The notes: generated by a model not told the origin, from the letters alone. A stretch of 64,000 nt of DNA from Planctomycetaceae bacterium (GCA_017795105.1 CP051247.1:4372001-4436000), one strand, 5' to 3'. Positions 34,107-44,239 are shown, numbered from the stretch's first letter. Program-made: numbers and translations.

Positions 34107-35129
34107 ATCGGACTGTTCAGCTCATCGAAAACTGTACGCTGGGGGATTCTGGGAACCGCCCGAATTACGCGGCGGGTCGCTCCGGCCATTCATCGAGCCG
34201 AGTCGGCGGAACTTATCGCGATCGCCAGCCGCTCGCGGGAGAAAGCCGAGAACTGGGCGGCGACGTACGACTGCCCTGAGATCGTCGACAGCTACAACGC
34301 TCTGCTGGAGCGGGACGACATTGATGCCGTTTACATTCCGCTGCCGCCGCATCTGCATGCGGAGTGGACCATCAAGGCGGCTCAGGCGGGCAAGCATGTC
34401 CTGTGCGAGAAACCACTCGGGTTGACTGTCGATGACGTCGAGCGGATGCTGACCGTCTGCCGGAATGCGAAGGTCTGCTTCGACGAAGGGGTGATGTGGT
34501 ATCATCACCCGCGAGCCGCAAAGATGCAGAGCGTGATCGCCTCCGGCCGGCTCGGACAGATTCGCCGCGTCACGTCCGCCTTCAGCTTTCCCTGGCAGAG
34601 CACCGTGAAGCCCGAGGACGAGTATCGTTTGCGAGCGGAAGAAGGCGGCGGCAGCCTGATGGATCTCGGCTGGTACTGCATTGGGGCCTCGCTGTGGGTC
34701 TTCGGCTCGCTGCCGGAATCGGTGCTCGGACGGCAGACCCCCGCTGCTCCGGAAGCGGACGAGAGCTTCAGCGGCTGGCTGCATTTCTCGGAGCATCAGG
34801 AAGCGTTCTTTGATTGCTCGCGGGCGATGACTTCCCGCCGGTGGATCGAAATCGCCGGGACGGAAGGTTCGCTGGTCTGTGATGATTTCACCCGCCCCTG
34901 GAAAGAAGACAAGTGCCGCTTCTGGGTGCACGATGCCCAGGGAAACGCCGAGGTGGTCGAATCGGCGACGGACAATCAGGAAACCTGCATGATCGAGAAC
35001 TTTTCGCGACGGGTTCTCAGCGGCGAGATCGACCCCGAGCAAGGGAAGCGAGCACTGCAGACTCAGCGAGTTGTCGAATCGCTGCAGTTGAGTGCCCGAG
35101 ACCGTCAACCCGTGGACTTGCAATCGTAG
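34107..35129 (+). CDS. Gfo/Idh/MocA family oxidoreductase with probable ATC start
   Basis: An NAD(P)-dependent oxidoreductase of the glucose-fructose oxidoreductase/inositol dehydrogenase family, about 340 residues and without signal peptide. From ATC 34107 the product would begin MGLFSSSKTVRWGILGTAR, with the nucleotide-binding GILGTARIT; then IPLPPHLHAEW, GKHVLCEKPLG (the catalytic Lys motif EKP) and GGGSLMDLGWYCIGA. The usual start codons are absent until TTG 34422, which would delete the whole Rossmann half, so a non-standard start (ATC, or less well placed CTG 34113) is needed unless the reference has an error. The stop TAG is the first part of a TGGGATA-type repeat. Confidence 0.8.
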   Translation: MGLFSSSKTVRWGILGTARITRRVAPAIHRAESAELIAIASRSREKAENWAATYDCPEIVDSYNALLERDDIDAVYIPLPPHLHAEWTIKAAQAGKHVLCEKPLGLTVDDVERMLTVCRNAKVCFDEGVMWYHHPRAAKMQSVIASGRLGQIRRVTSAFSFPWQSTVKPEDEYRLRAEEGGGSLMDLGWYCIGASLWVFGSLPESVLGRQTPAAPEADESFSGWLHFSEHQEAFFDCSRAMTSRRWIEIAGTEGSLVCDDFTRPWKEDKCRFWVHDAQGNAEVVESATDNQETCMIENFSRRVLSGEIDPEQGKRALQTQRVVESLQLSARDRQPVDLQS

Positions 35130-35163
35130 GCTGGGATAGCGAAGCGTATCCCAGCAAATGCGG
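35126..35163 (+). repeat. TGGGATA/TATCCCAGC repeat, copy 5, overlapping a stop codon
   Basis: GTAGGCTGGGATAGCGAAGC then GTATCCCAGCAAATGCGG. Its GTAG supplies the TAG stop (35127-35129) of the oxidoreductase, so the repeat defines the protein's C-terminus. Confidence 0.6.
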
Positions 35164-35203
35164 TGTCCCTCAACGCGGGCACTGGGGCTCCCTTCATGTG
35201 TGG

Positions 35204-35262
35204 CACTGGCTCTGCCAGTGTAACGAACGACCGTGGTTGCTTGGGCACTGGCGAAGCCAGTG
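35204..35262. repeat. Pair of CACTGGC/GCCAGTG hairpins
   Basis: CACTGGC-TCT-GCCAGTG (35204-35220) and CACTGGC-GAA-GCCAGTG (35246-35262), each flanked by GGCA/GGCAC. The longer relative is at 18372. They lie between the oxidoreductase and the sigma factor gene. Confidence 0.6.
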
Positions 35263-35288
35263 GCACGCGGGGTATAGCAGTCCAGCAT

Positions 35289-35846
35289 TTACGCCATGCG
35301 GCGCATGTATTCGCGGGCACGGCTGAGGACGGGGCCGATGCTGTTTTCCGGGACGCCGTAGAGGGAGCTGATTTCTTTGTAGCTCTTTCCGTCCAGATGA
35401 TAGGCACGGACGATGTTGGCTTCCTGATCAGAAAGCGATTTAATCAGGTAGTCGAGCTGGTCGCGGGTCAACACCTCGGCTTCGCCGCTGTGATCGGTCG
35501 CGGGCTGTTTTTTCGCGGCCTTAGCGGGCGGTGCCGACTGCTTGCGACGTTTAGCGATCTCTTTCACCGCGACACGACGCGAGACCACGGCCAGGTAAGT
35601 GGCCAGCGAACTCTTGCCGCCGAACAGGCGGAGTGTCTGGAATTCGTTAGCGACGATTGTGGCCAGGATCTCGGCGGAGATCTCATCGACGTCGGCATCG
35701 TTGAGCGGGTAGCTGTGGCATTCCGCGGTATGGCGGATGGCGTGAACGAAGACGCCGACGAAGCGGTTGATGAACCTCTGCCATGCAGCGGGCTTGCGCT
35801 GCAGGCAGTTTTTGATCAGTTCACGATCCGCTTCCGTTAAAGCCAT
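35289..35846 (-). CDS. Sigma-70 family (ECF-like) RNA polymerase sigma factor
   Basis: A small alternative sigma factor, 185 residues from ATG 35846; the frame extends upstream but not with sigma-like sequence. Region 2 spans about 20-95, with FINRFVGVFVHAIRH and SSLATYLAVVSRRVAVKEI, where a typical factor has GW-type segments. A basic, Ala/Lys-rich linker (about 98-118) follows. Region 4 is SDQEANIVRAYHLDGKSYKEI and VPENSIGPVLSRAREYMRRM. This is the short RpoE-like class common in planctomycetes. No anti-sigma gene is adjacent, so its signal is unknown. Confidence 0.85.
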   Translation of the reverse strand: MALTEADRELIKNCLQRKPAAWQRFINRFVGVFVHAIRHTAECHSYPLNDADVDEISAEILATIVANEFQTLRLFGGKSSLATYLAVVSRRVAVKEIAKRRKQSAPPAKAAKKQPATDHSGEAEVLTRDQLDYLIKSLSDQEANIVRAYHLDGKSYKEISSLYGVPENSIGPVLSRAREYMRRMA

Positions 35847-36047
35847 TGCTGCCGATATCACAGGGGCCAAAGTGAAAGGGGATAGGACGGCAGCTCCATT
35901 CTTGCGGTCGCTATGACTCAATGCACAGCGATCATCCCCGGTATTCGCTCCATAAACGGGGCGGCGAACGCTGCTACCTCTCTCAAGTCTATGCCTGCAC
36001 AGAATTGTGGACAAGGACTTTTGCAGCGTTCAAGGCCCGGTTTTCGA

Positions 36048-37253
36048 TCACGCGCCGTATTTTTCCAGTCGTCCGGCATGGGCTAAAGCTAACGACATCA
36101 GGTATTTCGCCTCAAATTGCCCCAGTCCCCCCTTCAGGCAACTCGATTCCCCGAAGGTATCGCAGGCGTCGTAGCGGCAGGTCTCGGCGCTGATCATCGT
36201 TGGCACCGGGTGCCAGCTGTGGGACTTCATCATGCTCGGCGTGCTGTGATCGCCGGTGACGATGAGCACATCCGGGTTCAGAGCCGTGATCCGCGGCACG
36301 GCTGCGTCGAGCTCTTCAATCCGTTCGACCTTCTTGGCGAAGTTGCCGTCTTCACCGGTCGAATCGGTATATTTGAAATGCATGAAAAAGAAGTCGTAAT
36401 CGTTCCAGGCGGCTTCGAGGCGATTGCACTGATCGTCCAGCGTCTGACCGGCATCGAGCACGTCCATACCCACGAGGCGAGCCAGGCCGCGATACATCGG
36501 GTAAACCGCGATCGCTGCCGAGCGAGTGCCGTAAACTTCTTCGTAGGTTGGAATGTCCGGCTTCTTGGCGATGCCGCGAAGCGTGAGGAAGTTGGCCGGG
36601 AAGTCGTCCTTCAGGACTTCGCGAGCCTGCTTCAGGAATTCCTTGGCGATTTCGACGGTCTTCTCCGAGCCAGCAGCTTTGGCGGTCGGTTCGAGCGGAG
36701 CGACGCCGGTCCGCTGCGGATCGGTATCAGCCACATCGCCGCCGAGTCCCTCGCCGCGGAAGACGATAACCAGACGATATTCTTTCACGTGACGCACGAA
36801 GACTTCGACGCCGGGGATCTCGATCTTGTCGAGCTTCTCGCAGAGCCTGGCCCCGACATCGCTGCCGATGCGGCCGGCACGGCGATCTGAGATGTTGCCG
36901 TTTTCGTCGAGGCTGCAGTAGTTCCCGCGAATGGCGACGTCCTTGGGTCCGAGTTCAAAATCGATGCCGAGGGCTTCCAGCACGCCGCGGCCGATGTTGT
37001 AAACGAGCGGGTCGTAGCCGAACAATCCCAGGTGTCCAGGTCCGCTGCCCGGGGTAACGCCGGGAAGAACCGGAGTGCTCAGTCCGAGGGTCCCCTTCTT
37101 GGCAAGCGCGTCGAGATTGGGAGTCTTTGCGGATTCGAGTTCGGTCAGTCCGCCCGGCTGCTGGGGGAGACCGCCCAGTCCATCGGCGACGAGCATCACA
37201 ATCTTGGATTCGTTTTTCCGCTGAAGTTCCCGAGTCAGATCGTGCAGGTTCAT
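36048..37253 (-). CDS. apgM: 2,3-bisphosphoglycerate-independent phosphoglycerate mutase, archaeal type
   Basis: Interconverts 3- and 2-phosphoglycerate in glycolysis without a bisphosphate cofactor. 401 residues, typical of the ApgM branch of the alkaline phosphatase superfamily. IVMLVADGLGGLP (18-30) holds the first metal-binding Asp; TPGSGPGHLGLFGYDP (67-82) contains the phosphorylated Ser; RGNYCSLDENGNISDRRAGRI (109-129) is a hallmark; YTDSTGEDGNFAKKVERIEELD and LIVTGDHSTPS supply further metal ligands. ATG 37253 is the start; only a weak ribosome-binding site is visible. Divergent from the Tat-type oxidoreductase gene. Confidence 0.92.
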   Translation of the reverse strand: MNLHDLTRELQRKNESKIVMLVADGLGGLPQQPGGLTELESAKTPNLDALAKKGTLGLSTPVLPGVTPGSGPGHLGLFGYDPLVYNIGRGVLEALGIDFELGPKDVAIRGNYCSLDENGNISDRRAGRIGSDVGARLCEKLDKIEIPGVEVFVRHVKEYRLVIVFRGEGLGGDVADTDPQRTGVAPLEPTAKAAGSEKTVEIAKEFLKQAREVLKDDFPANFLTLRGIAKKPDIPTYEEVYGTRSAAIAVYPMYRGLARLVGMDVLDAGQTLDDQCNRLEAAWNDYDFFFMHFKYTDSTGEDGNFAKKVERIEELDAAVPRITALNPDVLIVTGDHSTPSMMKSHSWHPVPTMISAETCRYDACDTFGESSCLKGGLGQFEAKYLMSLALAHAGRLEKYGA

Positions 37254-37607
37254 CGCAAGGCCTTGTGGAATGCTGGATCAATGTGCAGAGAGTGGCGTGT
37301 CGACAGCCGTTTTACAGAGCGTGGCTGCCGCACCTGCGGGGCATTGTGAAGGGGGGGCGAAAAATTCTCAAGTCAGGGCTCCGATTGCACCTGCGTACTT
37401 GGAATAAATGATGTCGGTGGGTAAAGTTAGATCAAACTCTGTTGATATGGATACGCCTCGAAATGTCCTGTCACAGTGTCGGTGCGCCTGTTTCGTCCGC
37501 CTCCCGGCGGATGCCGTGAACGGGTGTGGCAGATCGCACGATCTGTGTTGAAGATGGTTCAACGACCTGCGCAAATCATTCTCCCTCTTCCTCAGCAAGG
37601 ACAAATC
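37254..37607. other. 354-base divergent intergenic region
   Basis: Between apgM and the Tat-type oxidoreductase. It contains CTCCCGGCGGATGCCG, a minor inverted repeat, and AAGG before the start at 37608. I see no promoter with both boxes and no coding sequence. Confidence 0.4.
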
Positions 37608-38969
<1,362 letters not shown>

Positions 38970-38994
38970 GAGCGTTTTTTAAGCGAATGATTGA

Positions 38995-39027
38995 GGGATC
39001 TCGGAGATTGTCCGGGGTCCCTTTTTT
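38995..39027 (+). terminator. Intrinsic terminator of the Tat-type oxidoreductase gene
   Basis: GGGATCTCGGA (38995-39005) pairs with TCCGGGGTCCC (39011-39021) with two G-T pairs around a GATTG loop, followed by six Ts. It marks the left edge of the lower-GC island. Confidence 0.75.
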
Positions 39028-39134
39028 GATTGAGGCACGATGTCACTGAATTCACTCGCACTGCATCTCAATCAATTGGTTGGTTAAGCTTTGCCGTTGA
39101 TGGTTTCCAAGAGCTGGGAGTACTCTTAGAGAGT

Positions 39135-39758
39135 ATGAATGAGAAATCGACAAGTTCTGGTGCAGGCAACATCTCAATGCCTCCTTCTTCTTTGAACGTC
39201 TCAATACACCGCGGTGGTGCGTCGATCAATGACACGCGTCTCGGCACTTCCGGGCCGACTTCTCAGTTTCACGCTCTCCTTGGAATCCCCGATCGCATTG
39301 TCGACGGCTCCGATACGCCTGCTCCGATTGGCTACCGGAACAATCAATGTCACTATTACGACACCAAAGGTGTGACCCTGAATGAGCATCACTACACGCA
39401 CCAGATTCAAGCGATAGATTTCGTGTTTGATACACGCCTTGCAATCCATCCAACTCAGCACTCGTTTGACGGCGAGATGACAGTTGGCGGTCTCCGGATC
39501 GTCCCTGGAACACTTGAACGGCAACTCTCACACGCCGACCTCGAATTTACGGCTCAACTCCCAGGAAGTTGGTTTGCAACAATTCCTTCTTCCGTGGAAG
39601 GCCGAACAATTACTGTTGTCGTATCAACGAGAGGGCCAAAACTCAGGTCCGGAAGACGAAGTCAAACGAAGTTGATCACAAGCGTCTGTCTTTGCCTTCC
39701 ACACGATCCGTGGGATACTGCACACATTCCAGAATCAAGAAGCAGAACAAACGCTTGA
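39135..39758 (+). CDS. Hypothetical protein, resembles an immunity-type (DUF7738-like) family
   Basis: Not firmly recognised. About 207 residues from ATG 39135; ATG 39177 is an alternative and neither has a good ribosome-binding site. The pattern SIHRGGASINDTRLGTSGPTS, then LLGIPDRIVDG, CHYYDTKGVTLNEHH, IDFVFDTR and HSFDGEMTVGGLRIVPG follows the 'small beta-rich protein with LGKPDR, yDelGi and FxGxixinG blocks' plan of DUF7738-like proteins that accompany polymorphic toxins. The last 35 residues look less natural and may be frameshifted. Base composition is lower in GC than its neighbours (28 of 60 at 39361-39420, against 36 of 60 at 38041-38100). Confidence 0.55.
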   Translation: MNEKSTSSGAGNISMPPSSLNVSIHRGGASINDTRLGTSGPTSQFHALLGIPDRIVDGSDTPAPIGYRNNQCHYYDTKGVTLNEHHYTHQIQAIDFVFDTRLAIHPTQHSFDGEMTVGGLRIVPGTLERQLSHADLEFTAQLPGSWFATIPSSVEGRTITVVVSTRGPKLRSGRRSQTKLITSVCLCLPHDPWDTAHIPESRSRTNA

Positions 39759-39877
39759 GCCAGTACGGAGGGTCTAGAAAAGATTGTGATTGGCTCTGCC
39801 AGTGCGAGCGTCTAACCACCCGAGGCCATTCGAGAATTTCACTTCACCGTCTGCCCCGTTTTCGATCGTAGCACCGT

Positions 39878-40294
39878 ATGAGCATTGAAGCCTTCGTGAT
39901 GAACTACTGGAATGGCGATGTCCATCCACTGCCGTTCGAGGACATTCGTGCGATCTTCGACACGCCGGATACAACCTGGAACGCGGATAACAATTATCTG
40001 AACGTTCGGTTCACCGATCCCGACGACTATGTGGACATCTTCTGCGGTTGCGATGCTCCCTCCATCGGCTCTGTGAAAGGGCTCACGATCGCCCGACCGA
40101 TTCGTCACGACGATTTTCTGAGCCGCCTGTTCCAGCTGCTCCAGCTCGACAACGTCATGATCTTCTACTCCGATGAAACGACACCGATCTTCCATCGGAC
40201 CTCCGACCCTTCGGCCTACCCCGACGATTTACTCGCCGAGTTGGGAACTCCAAGGTATGCTGAGTCTCCAGACGATTTGCTGCACCAGACGTGA
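39878..40294 (+). CDS. Small hypothetical protein in the immunity-like island
   Basis: Not recognised. 138 residues, acidic, no signal peptide or membrane segment. It has the look of a compact alpha/beta protein: LNVRFTDPDDYVDIFCGCDAP (about 41-61), LTIARPIRHDDFLSRLFQLLQL, NVMIFYSDETTPIFH, then an acidic Pro-rich tail PSAYPDDLLAELGTP. The size and acidity fit immunity proteins, but no family could be named. ATG 39878 is the start, without a clear ribosome-binding site. It sits between the DUF7738-like and DUF2262-like genes on the same strand. Confidence 0.6.
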   Translation: MSIEAFVMNYWNGDVHPLPFEDIRAIFDTPDTTWNADNNYLNVRFTDPDDYVDIFCGCDAPSIGSVKGLTIARPIRHDDFLSRLFQLLQLDNVMIFYSDETTPIFHRTSDPSAYPDDLLAELGTPRYAESPDDLLHQT

Positions 40295-40404
40295 GGTGAA
40301 ACGGACGAGCTGGCAGAGGCACGAGAAATTGCCGGGTCGTCTTTGGTCAAGATGAAGATCGCTTGCGGCGACCGAATGATCGACAGCTTTGGGGACATAG
40401 GCCA

Positions 40405-41235
40405 GTGGATGACATCCTCGCTGATGCAGAACGCCGAGAGGATCAGCTCTACAATGAACTGTCAGCAGCTCCGGTGTGTGAGTTATCCGGCGTTGTTAGT
40501 GCCAGTGGCGTTAGTGGAGGCAAGGCACGCGGACAGGAGTTCTGGTCGCTGCTCCTTACCTTGGACGCCTGGCGAGTCGGCACCGATCCTGTCCGGACCG
40601 AATCACTCATGCTTCGTCGTCGGGTCACTCATGAGGAGCTAAAGGCGTTTCAGGAAACCATCGATTCAGAAACGGTCATCAAGGTCCGGGCACGTGTTTC
40701 GGAAGACAACATTCTTGGCAATCCTCAAGGACAGCTCGAAGAGTTCCTTGGGGCCGTTTCGGACGACACTGAACTGCATTCCTGTTTGGCGGAACTTCAA
40801 AAACCGGTCATTCACTCTGACAGACGTTTTGGGCCCCTTACTTTCGATCGATCCATAAGGTGGTACGCGGGGACTGCGAGGTGGAACGGCAAACTCATCG
40901 ACCTGAATGTGAATGCTGAAACAGAAGACGAATTACTCCAGGCTCTTGCCGTTGCCTACACCCTTTGGGATAACGAATCCAATTGGCATCAACGGGTGAT
41001 CGATTATGCGGTGGAAGAACTCCTTCCACTTAAAAACGACAGCTGGCTTGGAGATGACGAGACGGAATTCACGCCTGAGCAATTCAAGAATCAAATGATG
41101 TTGGAAGCCATTTGCGTCTACGCTGACGGCGGATTTGAATTCTGGCACAATGACGGCGATCTCTTCTGGGGCCACTCCATTCAGATAGGCGGTACCCTCT
41201 CCGAGGGGCTCGATTGTGCGGACATTCCTGGTTAA
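40405..41235 (+). CDS. DUF2262-like protein
   Basis: Function unknown; DUF2262 proteins often lie near toxin/immunity or surface-protein genes. I choose GTG 40405, with GGGGAC nine bases upstream (276 residues); TTG 40363 is in the same frame. The C-terminal half carries the family plan: FGPLTFDRSIRWYAGTARWNG, then LINLNV-like LIDLNVNAETEDELL, WHQRVIDYAVEELLPLKNDSW, FTPEQFKNQMMLEAICVYADG and DGDLFWGHSIQIGG. The N-terminal half (EFWSLLLTLDAWRVGTDPVRTE, then LRRRVTHEELKAF) is probably a second domain. Third gene of the four-gene island. Confidence 0.65.
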   Translation: MDDILADAERREDQLYNELSAAPVCELSGVVSASGVSGGKARGQEFWSLLLTLDAWRVGTDPVRTESLMLRRRVTHEELKAFQETIDSETVIKVRARVSEDNILGNPQGQLEEFLGAVSDDTELHSCLAELQKPVIHSDRRFGPLTFDRSIRWYAGTARWNGKLIDLNVNAETEDELLQALAVAYTLWDNESNWHQRVIDYAVEELLPLKNDSWLGDDETEFTPEQFKNQMMLEAICVYADGGFEFWHNDGDLFWGHSIQIGGTLSEGLDCADIPG

Positions 41236-41421
41236 CTAAACGATTGTTACGAATGCGGGGTGGTGCTGGCTCTGACCATGCGAACGTTTTCAGCGCTCCG
41301 GACCGGCAGGCAGTCAGACTGCAATGCGGCCGACTTAACCCGATTACTTTGAAACAGCATCTTCGAAGACTTTTCACCGGCGATGACCGGGTACCGCGAA
41401 GTTAGAAAGTAAGACTCAACG

Positions 41422-42051
41422 ATGTTCCGACGACTCTTCCGCGGCTTCTCCAGTAAATCTGCACCCGCCGGCCCGCGAGGTTCGGAAACGATGACGCTCG
41501 AAGAACAACTGGAGAAGCTTGCCGCTTGTGGAATCAGGCTGAACGATGGCGTGACCGTCGATGACCTCCTCTACTCATTTCAACGGGAAGCGTACGAGGA
41601 GAACCCGTTTGATCTGGTGCTGTTCATCCTGGGAGCCGAGGTGGAACGCGAGCCCTGGGGACGCCCGGTCTGTTCCCGTGTCTGGGCCTTTGATGCCGAG
41701 TGCATCGAAGAAACCGGAGATTATGTCCGGATCGTCAAGCGACTCTGCGAGGTCGCCGGTCAGCCGGACCTGATGACCGATGTCTCCGACTCCGTCGACT
41801 TGGACACTGGCGAGGCCTGGCTCAAGTACACAATCGATGGCCGCCATCGAGACTGGCCTGTCGAAGTCGACAATGACTGGGCCGACATGATGACCCTGTC
41901 CTATGTGATGGATGACATCGAGCGGGACGGCTGCCGGTTCTACTCCAAGGACAACGGCCAGGGGATGATTCTGTACTACCTGGACGCTGCCACTGCGGAC
42001 GAGATCAACAAGTTGTCGAACAACAGCCTGAAGCCGGTCGTCGCCGGCTGA
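41422..42051 (+). CDS. Hypothetical acidic protein, last gene of the immunity-like island
   Basis: Not recognised. 209 residues from ATG 41422; ATG 41491 (MTLEEQLEKL) could be the true start, as the first 22 residues are basic and Ser/Ala-rich. The body is acidic: LAACGIRLNDGVTVDDLLYSF, YEENPFDLVLFILGAEVE, CSRVWAFDAECIEETGDYVRIV, VEVDNDWADMMTLSYVMDDIE and GQGMILYYLDAATADEINKLS. This alternation of short strands and helices, high acidity and the position fit an immunity protein, but this is inference. A hairpin at 42093 separates it from the convergent rhodanese gene. Confidence 0.65.
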   Translation: MFRRLFRGFSSKSAPAGPRGSETMTLEEQLEKLAACGIRLNDGVTVDDLLYSFQREAYEENPFDLVLFILGAEVEREPWGRPVCSRVWAFDAECIEETGDYVRIVKRLCEVAGQPDLMTDVSDSVDLDTGEAWLKYTIDGRHRDWPVEVDNDWADMMTLSYVMDDIERDGCRFYSKDNGQGMILYYLDAATADEINKLSNNSLKPVVAG

Positions 42052-42092
42052 CCTATGGTTTACTTCGCGGTCATTGCTGCCGTACGTGCAAA

Positions 42093-42125
42093 GAGCAGCC
42101 TGACGGCTGAGCCGCCAGGCTGCTC
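42093..42125. terminator. Hairpin between convergent genes, possible terminator
   Basis: GAGCAGCCTG (42093-42102) and CAGGCTGCTC (42116-42125) with inner CGGC/GCCG. Flanks hold only short T runs, so termination may be weak or factor-dependent. Confidence 0.5.
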
Positions 42126-42145
42126 GTTCATTTCGTCAGGCGTCA

Positions 42146-42496
42146 TTAAGTCCGTTCGACTTCTTCTGGGACGGCTAACACATGGCCGGATTCCGTCCAG
42201 GCTTTGGCGCCGCCCTCGTAGTCGTACACCGTTTCGAAGCCGGCTCGTTCGAGTTTCTCGGCTGCTTTCGTTGAAGACTGGCACTGCTGGCTGGCGCAGT
42301 AGACGACGATCGGTTTGTCTTTGCCGCCAGCGGTCGATTCGACGTTATCGGCGAAGTCGGCATCGTTTTGCGGGATGTTGACCGAGCCGGGGATTTCAGT
42401 CTGGGCGAAATCCTCTGCGGACAGGGTGTTCACGAGCAGGAAATCATCGTTGTTGTCGATCATGCGCTCCAACTGTGTTGTTTCGAGCGATTGCAT
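42146..42496 (-). CDS. Rhodanese-like domain protein
   Basis: A single-domain sulphurtransferase, 116 residues, cytoplasmic. The active loop is VVYCASQQCQSS with Cys at about 68; LLVNTLSAEDFAQTEIPGSVNIP and AGFETVYDYEGGAKAWTESGH are the conserved CH2A- and CH2B-like motifs of the family. The active-loop Cys and the second Cys five residues later could form a disulphide. The ribosome-binding site GAAGGAGAGAAACC is strong. Downstream of the SpoIIE-type gene by 115 bases on the same strand, but no functional link is evident. Confidence 0.88.
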   Translation of the reverse strand: MQSLETTQLERMIDNNDDFLLVNTLSAEDFAQTEIPGSVNIPQNDADFADNVESTAGGKDKPIVVYCASQQCQSSTKAAEKLERAGFETVYDYEGGAKAWTESGHVLAVPEEVERT

Positions 42497-42610
42497 GGTT
42501 TCTCTCCTTCTTCAAGTTCTGCGCAGCCGCGGTCGGTCAACCGCAGCATTGCGTTCGATTTCAGGAAGTAACCCGCAAGCGGCATGCCTAACGGGAAGAA
42601 ACTCGCCGAC

Positions 42611-44239
42611 TTAGGGAGCTTCATCGAGCCAGCGAAGCAGGAGAATGGTGACGTCATCGACCGGCCGCACGTTGGCGCAGAAGCGGGTGACGTCGGTGTA
42701 GAGCAGATCGGCGATCTCGTGGACGTCGCGTTCGTGTTCGATGCAGATCAGATCGAGCAGACGCTGGATGCCGTACTGTTCGCCGGACGGGGACATCGCT
42801 TCGGTGATGCCGTCGGTCACGATAAGGACGGTATCTCCCCGATGGAGTCGCGAGGTGTGCGCAACGCGGATTTCGTTTTCCCGTGTCATCCCGACTGGCA
42901 GGCAGTTGGAGTCGAGCACTTCGACTTTCCCATTCGCGCGGATGAGAAAGCCCTGATGGCCAGCGGCTGCGTACTCGAAGCCTGCCAGGCTGGTGTCGAT
43001 CGCCCCGACGAACATGGTGACAAACCGACGATGTTTGGTGTCCTCGACAAGCGACTCATTGAGCCGTTTCATGACGTCGGCGAGATCGGAGTGCGATGCG
43101 GCGTAGGCCCGCACATAGGCACGGGTTTGAGCGGCCAGCAGGGAGGCGGCCAGATCGTGTCCGCTGACATCGCTGACGACGAAGCCGAAGCGACCGTCGG
43201 CCAGTTCGAGGTAGTCGTAGAAATCGCCGCCGACGGCTTCAGAAGCGAACGAAACCCCGGCGGCGTCGATGCCGGGAACTTCGGGATGATCGGCCGGGAG
43301 CAGGCTTTCGGCGATTTGCCGTGCGGCGTCGAGTTTCGAGGCGGTCTTTTCCAGTTCGACCTCGGCTCGGTAAGAGTTCTTGTAATCGAGCAGCAATCCA
43401 ATTAGCGGCGTGCAGTACGCGACGATTTTCAGCAGATAGGCATTGAAGAAGTTGGCATCGAACAACTCCCGCGAACCGAGTCCGGCGACCAGATGGAGCA
43501 GCGTCGCAGGCAGGGCACACCACATCAGACTGTGCGAAAAGATGTTCGGGTACTTCCGGTAGAACTTCGGCAACAGGATGGAGCCGAGAACGATCCAGAA
43601 GAGAAGGGGAATCGATTCCCAGGGACGCGGGACCCACAGTTCCGGATAGAGCGAATCGGGAATCGGAAAGGCGATCGCGAGGACCTGGATAATCAGATAC
43701 GCGAGCAGCCCGAACAGTCCGGCCATCAGAAAGAGAATGCGGGTCTCGCCCGGCGGCTCGGGATGACTGGGGGGCCGCTTGCGAATGAGAAATGGCAGTG
43801 TGCCAGCCGCGAGGATGGCGACGTTGAATGTTCGCGAAGCCGCCCAGGTGAAGGGGAGGAAGTTATCCAGGTTTTCGACGCCGGGGATGATGCCATCAGC
43901 AGCAAGGATATTGCAGGCGTCGAGCATTCCGGAGAAGAACAGAGCGGTTCCGATAATCGGCGTCGTGACATCGTGCTTGAGCCGAAAGTGGACGAACGAC
44001 AGAACGCCGGTCATGAGGGCGATGCAGACGGCGGTCCACTCCAGAATCGTGTGTAAAGCACGGCCGATCAGATACTGCTGGACGACATAGGCAGCAGGAG
44101 CTTCCTGGCCAATCGCATGGGCCTGGAGTGTCTTCTGGGAATAATCGAGTCCCCACCCGAACAGCCACATCATCGTCGGGACCGCCGTCGCGATGACGAT
44201 GGTCCAGATCAGACTGGTGGGGAGTCGGTTCGGCTTCAT
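42611..44239 (-). CDS. Membrane sensor with SpoIIE-type PP2C phosphatase domain
   Basis: A serine/threonine phosphatase of the RsbU/SpoIIE type, which usually acts on a STAS anti-sigma antagonist in stress signalling. 542 residues. About residues 1-285 form an eight-helix membrane region of the MASE kind (helices near 10-28, 60-82, 92-110, 130-150, 166-190, 206-222, 235-250, 268-283). A short coiled linker (about 290-312) leads to the phosphatase: ESLLPADHPEVPG, SEAVGGDFYDYLEL (metal-binding Asp), VVSDVSGHDLAASLL, LIVTDGITEAMSP and DDVTILLLR. The STAS protein at 48936 is a possible partner, 4 kb away. Confidence 0.88.
   Translation of the reverse strand: MKPNRLPTSLIWTIVIATAVPTMMWLFGWGLDYSQKTLQAHAIGQEAPAAYVVQQYLIGRALHTILEWTAVCIALMTGVLSFVHFRLKHDVTTPIIGTALFFSGMLDACNILAADGIIPGVENLDNFLPFTWAASRTFNVAILAAGTLPFLIRKRPPSHPEPPGETRILFLMAGLFGLLAYLIIQVLAIAFPIPDSLYPELWVPRPWESIPLLFWIVLGSILLPKFYRKYPNIFSHSLMWCALPATLLHLVAGLGSRELFDANFFNAYLLKIVAYCTPLIGLLLDYKNSYRAEVELEKTASKLDAARQIAESLLPADHPEVPGIDAAGVSFASEAVGGDFYDYLELADGRFGFVVSDVSGHDLAASLLAAQTRAYVRAYAASHSDLADVMKRLNESLVEDTKHRRFVTMFVGAIDTSLAGFEYAAAGHQGFLIRANGKVEVLDSNCLPVGMTRENEIRVAHTSRLHRGDTVLIVTDGITEAMSPSGEQYGIQRLLDLICIEHERDVHEIADLLYTDVTRFCANVRPVDDVTILLLRWLDEAP

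Noticed and set aside
34069..34425. Frameshift at the start of the Gfo/Idh gene instead of an ATC start
   Set aside because: The Rossmann half is intact in the same frame as the rest, so no shift is needed; the ATG-initiated overlapping frame gives a non-protein-like product.
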